The notes under the pieces are model-generated. The model ran no database searches. It was not told where the DNA came from and saw only the letters and a list, made by a program, of their open reading frames with translations. 5,404 bases of DNA from Bacteroidia bacterium (lineage in GTDB: Bacteria > Bacteroidota > Bacteroidia > Bacteroidales > GCA-2748055): assembly GCA_004525825.1 (NCBI GenBank), contig SPBY01000254.1, positions 1 to 5,404 on the forward strand. The letters run 5' to 3'. The position numbers and the translations under genes were made by a program. This document shows positions 1-5,404 of this stretch, piece by piece. Numbering within the stretch: the stretch's first letter is position 1; every line of letters begins with the position of its first letter.

Positions 1-222
1 ACCTTATGCGAGGAGCTGGATCAGGCCTCAGATTTCCAGGCGGCAGCCGATTCAACCCACAAAGTGGCCGGTAATCTATATGGTAACAACAGCACTCAAC
101 AGAAAGCTGTATACAATGGATGGAAGGCCGTGGGCATTATCCCGGCTACTGATCATGGTCGTGGGTGCCGAGGCTTTGTTAGTCGTGCCTGGCGCAGTAT
201 CTTCGGGGGCCGCAATGCATGA
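1..222 (+). CDS. M4 family (thermolysin/protealysin-like) metallopeptidase, C-terminal end only
   Basis: This reading frame is open from base 1 and ends at TGA 220-222, leaving 73 residues of the C-terminus. M4 peptidases are zinc endopeptidases; the catalytic HExxH region would lie upstream of the window, so no active-site residue can be checked. The call rests on the typical closing pattern of the M4 C-terminal helical domain: a helix with AADSTHKVAGNLYG (about residues 14-28), a short NNS turn, then QQKAVYNGWKAVGI (about residues 33-46). Family members normally stop at or just after this 'W-x-x-VG(I/V)' motif. Here the frame continues for 27 more residues that are Arg/Gly-rich and resemble nothing conserved, so the native stop may have been lost. 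The next gene, emfourin-like, overlaps it and is known in other bacteria as an M4 protease inhibitor, which independently supports the assignment. Confidence 0.8.
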   Translation, partial: TLCEELDQASDFQAAADSTHKVAGNLYGNNSTQQKAVYNGWKAVGIIPATDHGRGCRGFVSRAWRSIFGGRNA

Positions 223-553
223 TGACCCTATGGATCAGGAACAATTCCATATAGACTTTGAGCGATCCGGGGGGTTTACCGGGGGATCGCACCGCGTGAA
301 AATAAACAGCGGGGAACTGGACTCAGAGGAAGCGGAATTACTGAAACAACTGATTGGCCGCTCAGGTTTTTTTGAGGCCTTTGTCCTTGAGAACAAGTTC
401 CTGAATATGCCTGATCAGTTTTCTTATCAGATCACCATCGAGCATATGGGCAAAAAGAGGAGCCTGGAACTGACTGACGGAAGCATTCCTGATCTTTTCC
501 GCCCGCTCATTAATTACCTGGTAAGAGTCGCTCGCAAAAACCGGCGCACTTGA
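215..553 (+). CDS. Emfourin-like M4 metalloprotease inhibitor
   Basis: This encodes 112 residues from ATG 215. Emfourin (M4in), first described next to protealysin in Serratia, is a small protein that binds and inhibits M4 peptidases. The family pattern is visible: a first strand with FERSGGFTG (residues 15-23), a segment of about 20 residues leading to an acidic helix ELDSEEAELLKQL (34-46), GFFE (51-54), the strand pair FSYQITIEH (69-77) and RSLELTDGS (82-90), and the closing IPDLFRPLINYLVRVAR (91-107). The start at 215 overlaps the protease stop by 8 bases, has GGGGG five bases upstream, and implies translational coupling. In-frame ATGs also exist at 80, 116 and 230. The one at 116 would add a signal-peptide-like stretch (see findings), so the start is uncertain while the 3' end is secure. 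A protease gene directly followed by its inhibitor fits a self-protection or activity-control module. Confidence 0.78.
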   Translation: MHDDPMDQEQFHIDFERSGGFTGGSHRVKINSGELDSEEAELLKQLIGRSGFFEAFVLENKFLNMPDQFSYQITIEHMGKKRSLELTDGSIPDLFRPLINYLVRVARKNRRT

Positions 554-559
554 AGGTCT

Positions 560-1348
560 TTAGAAAGTTTTAACCAGCATGGCAGTGGCAGCACTGGCAA
601 GCACAAACTTTAATTCCGGATCCAAATCGTCTCTGATCCAAACATACCATTTATTTAGAGGCATGGCCTGTACGGCGGCCAGAGATCTTGTGCCTTGCCA
701 GAACTCGTAACCCAAGAAAGGGTTAAACATAGAGTCTTTTCCGTCTTCCCTTTCAGTAATTTGCTCAATCTCAATAAGAGTATGGCTATCAGTAAGTAGT
801 CCACGGAACTCTGTTTGATCATCGCTTTGATACGTGCCATCTATTTCTACTGCCGTGGGATATATTACTACCAGGTTCCAGAGAGTGGTATCTGCTGAAA
901 ATGAAAAGACTGTTTCAAAAACTCCTTCAGCCTTTTGCACTTCTGTAACCGACCAGTTCGTATATGTCCTGAAGAACCAGCTGCCTTCATCGATTTCGAT
1001 ATTTTCAGCCACTCGTATATTGGCGATGCAGGTGTCAGCCATGTCGTTTACGAACACAAAGGACTTTTTGGACGATGATTCCATGGAGGTATTGTCGCTA
1101 AACAAGGCTGATTTCTGGGTAGTTTTCTCCCAGCCTCCTTTGCCGGATATTACTTTATAGGGGCCGAATTCATATTTACTTACACTGCTTACTCCTTTTC
1201 GTTTTACCGTCATCTGTTGGCTATTTAACTTAAGCAGCTCGTCAATTTTGATGAATTTTTGAGCACTGGAAGATTGGGCAAAAGCCAATTGAAGGCCAAT
1301 GATCAATAGAACAACTTTAATGTTAGGTCTCATGTGGTATGGTTTCAT
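560..1348 (-). CDS. Exported protein of unknown function
   Basis: This encodes 262 residues from ATG 1348. I do not recognise the family. An N-terminal Sec signal peptide is clear: basic residues at 7-11 (RPNIK), a hydrophobic core VVLLIIGLQLAFA (12-24), and a likely cleavage after SSSA (residue 29) or after AFA (24). The mature part has no transmembrane segment or lipobox. It looks like a mostly beta-rich soluble domain with alternating hydrophobic and polar residues, several Trp (for example GSWFF, TNWS, KWYVWIRDD) and a single Cys in MADTCIANIR. The C-terminus is a hydrophobic Ala-rich segment (KFVLASAATAMLVKTF). A TTG at 1363 and an ATG at 1333 are alternative starts in frame; 1348 keeps a good n-region and lies 11 bases after the upstream fragment. 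It is probably periplasmic or secreted and the last gene of the minus-strand block. Its stop lies 6 bases from the convergent emfourin stop. Confidence 0.72.
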   Translation of the reverse strand: MKPYHMRPNIKVVLLIIGLQLAFAQSSSAQKFIKIDELLKLNSQQMTVKRKGVSSVSKYEFGPYKVISGKGGWEKTTQKSALFSDNTSMESSSKKSFVFVNDMADTCIANIRVAENIEIDEGSWFFRTYTNWSVTEVQKAEGVFETVFSFSADTTLWNLVVIYPTAVEIDGTYQSDDQTEFRGLLTDSHTLIEIEQITEREDGKDSMFNPFLGYEFWQGTRSLAAVQAMPLNKWYVWIRDDLDPELKFVLASAATAMLVKTF

Positions 1349-1359
1349 GTTGTAACTGT

Positions 1360-1592
1360 TCAATTCTTTAGCTTAAGGTCTATTAGCTTTTTCACATTCT
1401 GAAAGTCTTCATTATCCTGCATGTCTACAGATATGCAGCGAGATTTATTAAATCTCTTGGCATTTTTATATTCCAACTTAATACTATCCGGCAGATCGCT
1501 TTGTAAGATATTTGGCTCTAATTTATCGGCGAACCAAAATGCAATACGAAATGAATCTTCAAAGACTCATCTGCTAATACTTTTAATTTCAT
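1360..1592 (-). pseudogene. Frameshifted DUF3788-like C-terminal fragment
   Basis: ATG 1592 overlaps the cyclase stop as ATGA, but its frame closes after 24 residues (TAG at 1520-1518). Following the same start (MKLKVLADES) and shifting one base at about 1560 gives an uninterrupted frame reading FEDSFRIAFWFADKLEP and ending at TGA 1362-1360, so one base appears to be missing from a product of about 77 residues. The downstream part contains FRIAFWFADK, then SDLPDSIKLEYKNAKRF, SRCISVDMQD and a closing NVKKLIDLKL. From memory this resembles the C-terminal half of DUF3788 proteins, small proteins of unknown function that end in a similar 'VKKLI.iK' helix; that match is tentative. Full-length members are clearly longer, so the N-terminal part is also missing. 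I read it as a decayed remnant, though a sequencing error cannot be excluded. Confidence 0.5.
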
Positions 1593-1996
1593 AAGTCTGG
1601 AACAAAAACTTTTATATCTCTTTCCCTGTCTTTGCCGATAATTAGGGATTCTATGCGTGAGGCTACATTGACCCCATCTCCAATGATCTCCTCGTCGCTG
1701 AATAAAACGTCGCCCGTATGAATTCCGATTCTTACCGGTATGGATGGATCTTCCTGGAAGCTTAGCTGCATTTCGATCCCGCAGTTCACCGCATCAATCG
1801 CACTATTGAAAATATTCAATGTACCATCTCCATAGTATTGGAGTATTTTTCCTTTATGCTTCTCAGTGGTGGAATTGAATATCCGTCGATGTTTTTCCCT
1901 GGCCTTGACTGCTTTCTTCTCATCTTGTTGCATTAGCGCCGTATATCCCTGTATATCAGTGAACATAATTGCAGCCAATTGACGGGATGCTGTCAT
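1589..1996 (-). CDS. Class III adenylate/guanylate cyclase, truncated catalytic domain
   Basis: This encodes 135 residues from ATG 1996. Class III cyclases make cAMP or cGMP from ATP or GTP with two metal ions. The start of the domain is classical: AAIMFTDIQGYT places the first metal-binding Asp at D14, and ILQYYGDGTL gives the second at D57, with K50 just before it. RIGIHTGDV (89-97) is the central strand, and EEIIGDGVNVASRIESL (102-118) carries the substrate-contacting D107 and the transition-state residues N110 and R114. After ESL the similarity stops. Family members normally continue with 'A.PG.V.iS..V...' and roughly 40-60 more residues, but here 17 unrelated residues (IIGKDRERDIKVFVPDL) lead to a stop. 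The last strands of the catalytic fold, and any C-terminal partner domains, are therefore missing and activity is doubtful. The stop overlaps the next fragment by ATGA. The gene is divergent from the sensor kinase gene. Confidence 0.8.
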   Translation of the reverse strand: MTASRQLAAIMFTDIQGYTALMQQDEKKAVKAREKHRRIFNSTTEKHKGKILQYYGDGTLNIFNSAIDAVNCGIEMQLSFQEDPSIPVRIGIHTGDVLFSDEEIIGDGVNVASRIESLIIGKDRERDIKVFVPDL

Positions 1997-1998
1997 TA

Positions 1999-2014
1999 TA
2001 GCAAATTAGCAAAT
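1999..2014. repeat. Two-copy 8-bp tandem repeat (TAGCAAAT) before the cyclase start
   Basis: TAGCAAAT occurs twice in direct succession (1999-2006 and 2007-2014). It lies two bases upstream of the cyclase ATG on the minus strand, where a ribosome binding site would be. No purine-rich Shine-Dalgarno sequence is visible there. Confidence 0.6.
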
Positions 2015-2115
2015 TAAAAGGAATTCTTCTCAATTAATTGTCTGAGTTTGGCTTTTGAAGGCGTGGCCCCACCATACATTACCCATATATTTAGGTTTAA
2101 GCCCAAAACAATTCG

Positions 2116-2123
2116 TAGTTTTA
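2116..2123 (+). promoter_or_regulatory. Weak candidate -7 element for the sensor kinase gene
   Basis: TAGTTTTA matches seven of eight positions of the Bacteroidota primary-sigma -7 consensus TAnnTTTG and ends 23 bases before the GTG start. No convincing TTTG-type -33 element sits at the usual distance upstream, so this is a weak suggestion only. Confidence 0.2.
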
Positions 2124-2146
2124 TATACCAGAACATTCAAAATCAT

Positions 2147-2203
2147 GTGATTCTGAAAAACGCCTTCACATACCTGAGCATTATCTTGCTTCTTGTTTCT
2201 TGC
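2147..2203 (+). other. Predicted lipoprotein signal peptide of the sensor kinase
   Basis: The first 19 codons from GTG read as a short n-region with Lys4, a hydrophobic core FTYLSIILLLV and a lipobox LVSC ending at Cys19 (TGC 2201-2203). Signal peptidase II would cleave before the Cys. The residues after it (HGDKQS) contain no Asp at +2. If processed, the kinase would be held by both a lipid anchor and its membrane helix near residue 925. Confidence 0.55.
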
Positions 2204-5200
2204 CATGGCGATAAGCAAAGCATTGGCGATGAAATGCCGGCCTTGTATCCGGCTCCGCAAACGCTTGCTTTCAACATCCAGGAAGGCTACCTCATAAATC
2301 CTGTTACTGGGAAAATCATTCAACCCATTTTAAACTCAATGGGTGAACCCATAAGAACGGGGGTGCCTGTTCCAGCTGAAGGCAAAACCATTCATCCCGA
2401 CAGTGTAGCCTTACCAAAAATAATTCGTGCAGGTGAACCCAAAGTGGTTCCCCACAATCTGGACGTATTTATAAGCCCAGTAAATCCCAACATCGTTCCT
2501 TTAAATATAGAATCCCAGAATACGTTTACTCCCGGGGCAGATAGCTCTTCTTTTGTGCTTGTGAACTCCATCGGAGATACTGTCCCCACCGGTGTACCCT
2601 TAGCCATTACAGGAAGAGTGGGTCCCTGCTTTCAGCCCCAAGCGCTTAAGGCCTTGCCGCCACGCATGAAAGATATCACCAGTATTCATATGCAATACCT
2701 GGATGTGGCCCAGGGGATGAATTCGTCTCATGTCTTGTCGATCATGGAAGACGGCCATGGCCATCTGTGGTTCGGCACAGGTGGAGGAGGAGTGACCATG
2801 TATAATGGCATCACCTTTACCCATTTCACCGAAAAAGAGGGCTTAGGTAACAACATTGTCTGGTCCATCCTGGAAGATCGCCATGGCAATCTATGGTTTG
2901 GTACTTATGGAGGAGGGGTAAGCATGTATGATGGCAAATACTTCACCCATTTCACCGAAAAAGAGGGTTTAAGCGATAATCATGTCCGGTCCATGATGGA
3001 GGACAGTCAGGGCAATCTGTGGATTGGCACATGGAAAGGAGGGGTAAGCAGGTTTAATGGAGAAACCATTACCCATTTCACCGAACGAGAGGGCTTTAGC
3101 AATGATCCTGTCAATTCAATTTTTGAGGACAGCCAAGGCAATCTTTGGTTTGGCATCGATGGCCGGGGAGTGATTATGTTTGATGGCTTCAGCTTTACCC
3201 ATATTACCGAAAAAGAGGGCTTGGGTAATAACTACGTCCGGTCCATCATGGAGGACAGCCACGGCAATCTCTGGTTTGGCACAGGTGGAGGAGGAGTGAT
3301 TAAGTATAATAAGGAAACCTTTACCCATTTTACTGAGAAAGAGGGTTTAAGTAATAATTCAGTCCGATCCATCCTGGAGGATAGCCATGGCAATCTCTGG
3401 TTCGGGACAGAGGGCGGAGGATTGAGCATGTACAATGGCGAATCCTTCAGACATTTTACCGAGAAGGAGGGCTTGAGTAATAACTTTGTGAATTCAATCT
3501 TTGAGGATAGCCATGGCAATCTCTGGTTCGGTACAGAGTATGGAGGAGTAAGCATATATAATGCGGAATCCTTTATCCATTTTACCGAGAATGAGGGCTT
3601 AAATGATAATCGTATCAGGTCCATCCTGGAGGACCGTCAGGGCGATCTCTGGTTCGGCACCTGGAATGGAGGGGTGAGCAGGTATCATGGAGGAATCATC
3701 ACCCATTTTTCCGAGGAAGAGGGCTTTTGCAATGATCCTGTCAATTCAATCCTGGAGGACAGCCATGGCAATTTATGGTTCGGCACCACTGGCGGAGGTG
3801 TGATCATGTACAACAGCCTTACCTTTACTCATTTTACCAGGAAAGAGGGCTTAAGCAATAATAATGTCCGGTCCATCCTGGAGGACAGCCATGGCAATCT
3901 TTGGTTCGGCAACTGGGGTGCAGGCGTGACCATGTATGATGGCGATACTTTTACCCATTTCACCGATAGAGATGCCCTGAGCAATAATTATGTCCGGTCC
4001 ATTCTGGAGGATAGACAGGGCAATCTTTGGTTTGGTACTTATGGAGGAGGGGTGAGCATGTTAAATGACGAGACCTTCACCCATTTTACCGAGAAAGAGG
4101 GCTTGAGCAATAATGTTGTCCTGTCCATCCTGGAGGACAGACACGGCAATTTATGGTTCGGAACCTATGGTGGTGGAGTGAACTTGTTAAAAGGTGAAAC
4201 CATCACGCATTTTACTGAGAAAGAGGGATTAAGTAATAATATTGTTCAATCCCTCCTGGAGGACAATAATGGTAATATTTGGATAAGTACAGAGAGGGGA
4301 TTAAATCTAATGGTGCTTGATCCGGAGAGTATTCAAGGTGAAGCTTTCTTCCCTGTTATTTTGAATTACAGCTTGCTGGATGGACTGAAAGGATTGGACT
4401 TCATACTAAACAGTGTGTTATTGGATCGTAATAATCGCATCTGGTGGGGCAGCAGTAAAAGCCTTACCATGTTGGATATGAATAGGTTTAAGATCCCCGT
4501 TGATCCACCTGAAATCCAACTAGACAATGTAGAAATAAACGATCAGTTTACCGATTACAAAAATATGAATGATAGTGAGGGATTGGACATTGGGTTCAAT
4601 AGCGTGGCTAAATTCTATAATTACCCTTTAAACCTGGAGCTGCCTTACAAAGATAATCACCTGACCTTCTATTTTTCTGCCATAGACTGGTCAGCACCTC
4701 ATAAGATAAAGTACAGTTTCAGAATGGAGGGCTTCAATGACAACTGGAGTTTGCCGTCAGTGGAAACCATGGCAGATTACCGCAAATTGCCCCATGGCAA
4801 CTATACTTTTAAAGTACGTGCCATAGGAGGAGCACTCAAGTGGAGCGAACCCTTTGAATATTCCTTTACTATAAACCCACCCTGGTGGAATACCTGGTGG
4901 GCAAAAGGAGCTTATGGCATGGCAAGCTTGTTAATTGTCTTAGGCGTCGTCCGTTGGCGAACCTCCCAACTAATGCGACAACGAAGAAAATTAAAAGCAG
5001 AGGTAGCTCAGGCAACCTTACAAATAAGGGAGCAGAAAGAAGAAATTGAAACTCAACGGGATGAGGTTTTGGCAAGCAATGAGGCATTGGAAGATCAAAA
5101 AAAGGAATTGGAACTCATCGTGGAGAACCTTAAGATGACCCAATCCCAGTTAATCCAGTCGGAAAAAATGGCTTCTGTGGGTGTACTTACCGCTGGTATT

Positions 5201-5404
5201 GCTCATGAACTGAACAATCCGATAAATTTCGTACATGGGAATGTGAATCCTCTCAAACGTGATTTGGGCGAGTTATTTTCGTTAATGGAAAAATATGATG
5301 AGACTTTAGAAGCTAATAAACTTGAGAAAGTAATTAGTGAGATTGACCATCTGAAGGATAAAATGGACTTTTACTTCTTAAGCAAAGAAATCATTAGTCT
5401 CCTG
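2147..5404 (+). CDS. Propeller-type sensor histidine kinase (Reg_prop blades, Y_Y_Y, HisKA), 3' end outside window
   Basis: This open frame gives 1086 residues with no stop before the window edge. GTG 2147 was chosen because it begins a complete lipoprotein-like signal: K4, hydrophobic 6-17 and LVSC with Cys19. The next in-frame ATG (2234) would lose it. Residues 20-198 are a Pro-rich leader. Residues 199-702 are twelve 42-residue Reg_prop blades (consensus ILEDSHGNLWFGT-GGGV then FTHFTEKEGLSNN). Two diverged blades follow, LLEDNNGNIW (703) and VLLDRNNRIWWG (757). A Y_Y_Y domain spans about 832-911 (YSFRMEGFNDNWS, GNYTFKVRA). One membrane helix lies at about 915-935 after PPWWNTWW, then a long charged coiled coil (about 937-1005). 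The H-box GIAHELNNP has phospho-acceptor His1020. The protein should sense a ligand in the periplasm and autophosphorylate in the cytoplasm; the ligand is unknown. The ATPase domain, and any receiver or DNA-binding domain, would lie beyond the window. Histidine kinase identity is secure; GTG start and lipidation are inferred. Confidence 0.92.
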   Translation, partial: MILKNAFTYLSIILLLVSCHGDKQSIGDEMPALYPAPQTLAFNIQEGYLINPVTGKIIQPILNSMGEPIRTGVPVPAEGKTIHPDSVALPKIIRAGEPKVVPHNLDVFISPVNPNIVPLNIESQNTFTPGADSSSFVLVNSIGDTVPTGVPLAITGRVGPCFQPQALKALPPRMKDITSIHMQYLDVAQGMNSSHVLSIMEDGHGHLWFGTGGGGVTMYNGITFTHFTEKEGLGNNIVWSILEDRHGNLWFGTYGGGVSMYDGKYFTHFTEKEGLSDNHVRSMMEDSQGNLWIGTWKGGVSRFNGETITHFTEREGFSNDPVNSIFEDSQGNLWFGIDGRGVIMFDGFSFTHITEKEGLGNNYVRSIMEDSHGNLWFGTGGGGVIKYNKETFTHFTEKEGLSNNSVRSILEDSHGNLWFGTEGGGLSMYNGESFRHFTEKEGLSNNFVNSIFEDSHGNLWFGTEYGGVSIYNAESFIHFTENEGLNDNRIRSILEDRQGDLWFGTWNGGVSRYHGGIITHFSEEEGFCNDPVNSILEDSHGNLWFGTTGGGVIMYNSLTFTHFTRKEGLSNNNVRSILEDSHGNLWFGNWGAGVTMYDGDTFTHFTDRDALSNNYVRSILEDRQGNLWFGTYGGGVSMLNDETFTHFTEKEGLSNNVVLSILEDRHGNLWFGTYGGGVNLLKGETITHFTEKEGLSNNIVQSLLEDNNGNIWISTERGLNLMVLDPESIQGEAFFPVILNYSLLDGLKGLDFILNSVLLDRNNRIWWGSSKSLTMLDMNRFKIPVDPPEIQLDNVEINDQFTDYKNMNDSEGLDIGFNSVAKFYNYPLNLELPYKDNHLTFYFSAIDWSAPHKIKYSFRMEGFNDNWSLPSVETMADYRKLPHGNYTFKVRAIGGALKWSEPFEYSFTINPPWWNTWWAKGAYGMASLLIVLGVVRWRTSQLMRQRRKLKAEVAQATLQIREQKEEIETQRDEVLASNEALEDQKKELELIVENLKMTQSQLIQSEKMASVGVLTAGIAHELNNPINFVHGNVNPLKRDLGELFSLMEKYDETLEANKLEKVISEIDHLKDKMDFYFLSKEIISLL
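2333..2617 (+). repeat. Diverged 18-residue internal repeat in the kinase leader region
   Basis: Residues 63-80 (bases 2333-2386) and 140-157 (bases 2564-2617) align without gaps on the pattern NS(M/I)G(E/D) then TGVP(V/L) then G(K/R). Eight of 18 positions are identical and most others are conservative. The surrounding leader is Pro-rich, with further GEP and VP motifs, suggesting an extended or small beta-repeat linker between the lipid anchor and the propeller. Confidence 0.55.
2741..4252 (+). repeat. Twelve tandem 126-bp units coding for propeller blades
   Basis: Units begin at 2741, 2867, 2993, 3119, 3245, 3371, 3497, 3623, 3749, 3875, 4001 and 4127. Each is exactly 126 bases (42 codons), with no insertion or deletion across 1512 bases. 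Each unit encodes one Reg_prop blade: ED-x-x-GNLWFGT, a Gly-rich turn, a (M/R)(Y/F)(N/D)G strand, FTHFTEKEGLSNN and a closing V(R/N)S. Nucleotide stretches such as GACAGCCATGGCAATCT recur nearly verbatim in several units, which points to recent tandem duplication or gene conversion. Two longer, diverged blades follow at 4253 and 4415, bringing the total to 14. Confidence 0.95.

Larger units (their letters stand above)
1997..2146. other. Divergent intergenic region between cyclase and sensor kinase genes
   Basis: These 150 AT-rich bases separate the two divergent starts and should carry the promoters of both. The sensor-kinase frame is actually open from 2018, but without any ATG before the GTG at 2147, so most of this stretch is taken as non-coding. 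A minus-strand frame across 2030-2323 lacks coding character and overlaps the lipoprotein signal region, so it was not called. I see no clear terminator hairpin or riboswitch here. Confidence 0.55.

Noticed and set aside
583..596. CAGTG-GCAG-CACTG hairpin as a bidirectional terminator between the convergent genes
   Set aside because: The stem is only 5 bp, lies inside the coding end of the exported protein and has no T-run on either side.
655..840. Minus-strand frame of 61 codons
   Set aside because: It is an alternative frame inside the exported-protein gene with no supporting motif.
834..1160. Plus-strand frame of 108 codons
   Set aside because: It is antisense to the exported-protein gene, which has a signal peptide and a longer, more protein-like frame.
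1349..1363. TTG start extending the exported protein by five residues
   Set aside because: ATG 1348 gives a complete signal peptide; the TTG overlaps the stop of the upstream fragment and adds nothing recognisable.
2030..2323. Minus-strand frame of 97 codons across the divergent region
   Set aside because: It covers the kinase signal peptide antisense, lacks recognisable protein features and would remove the intergenic space needed for divergent promoters.
2392..3624. Several minus-strand open frames opposite the propeller array
   Set aside because: They are antisense shadows of the repeats; their own apparent repetition just mirrors the plus-strand units and no start or family signal is present.
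2741..4252. Regular repeats suggesting a CRISPR array or non-coding satellite
   Set aside because: The repeats are 126 bases with no spacers and stay in one open frame, encoding typical Reg_prop blade motifs.
4869..5087. Minus-strand frame of 72 codons
   Set aside because: It is antisense to the membrane helix and coiled coil of the kinase; its hydrophobic look is a by-product of that composition.

Overview
The window most likely comes from a member of the Bacteroidota (Cytophagales/Saprospirales-like). This rests on a very long sensor kinase with Reg_prop (two-component regulator propeller) blades and a Y_Y_Y domain, AT-rich intergenic DNA, and weak or absent Shine-Dalgarno sequences. No rRNA, tRNA, CRISPR array or insertion sequence was seen.

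Layout. Positions 1-553 (+) hold the C-terminal end of an M4 (thermolysin/protealysin-like) metallopeptidase, overlapped by a short emfourin-like gene, which would be the protease's inhibitor. Positions 560-1996 (-) form a compact, partly decayed block. In transcription order it contains a class III nucleotide cyclase cut off inside its catalytic domain, a frameshifted DUF3788-like fragment joined to it by an ATGA overlap, and an unrecognised exported protein of about 262 residues. The exported-protein gene and the emfourin gene converge tail to tail with 6 bases between them. Positions 1997-2146 are a 150-base divergent intergenic region. Positions 2147-5404 (+) are one giant open reading frame that runs off the window.

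The giant gene dominates the window. It encodes a predicted lipoprotein-type signal (GTG start, Cys19) and a Pro-rich leader region of about 180 residues with an internal repeat. Then come twelve uninterrupted 42-residue propeller blades (exactly 126 bases each, 2741-4252) and two diverged blades, making 14, the number expected for two seven-bladed propellers. A Y_Y_Y domain, one membrane helix, a coiled coil and a histidine kinase H-box (His1020) follow. The ATPase domain and anything after it lie beyond the window.

Functionally, the protease/inhibitor pair is a self-contained module. The minus-strand block looks like a remnant of rearrangement. The sensor kinase is an independent signalling gene whose periplasmic propeller repeats appear to have expanded recently by tandem duplication. 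Nothing in the window shows that these three groups act together.
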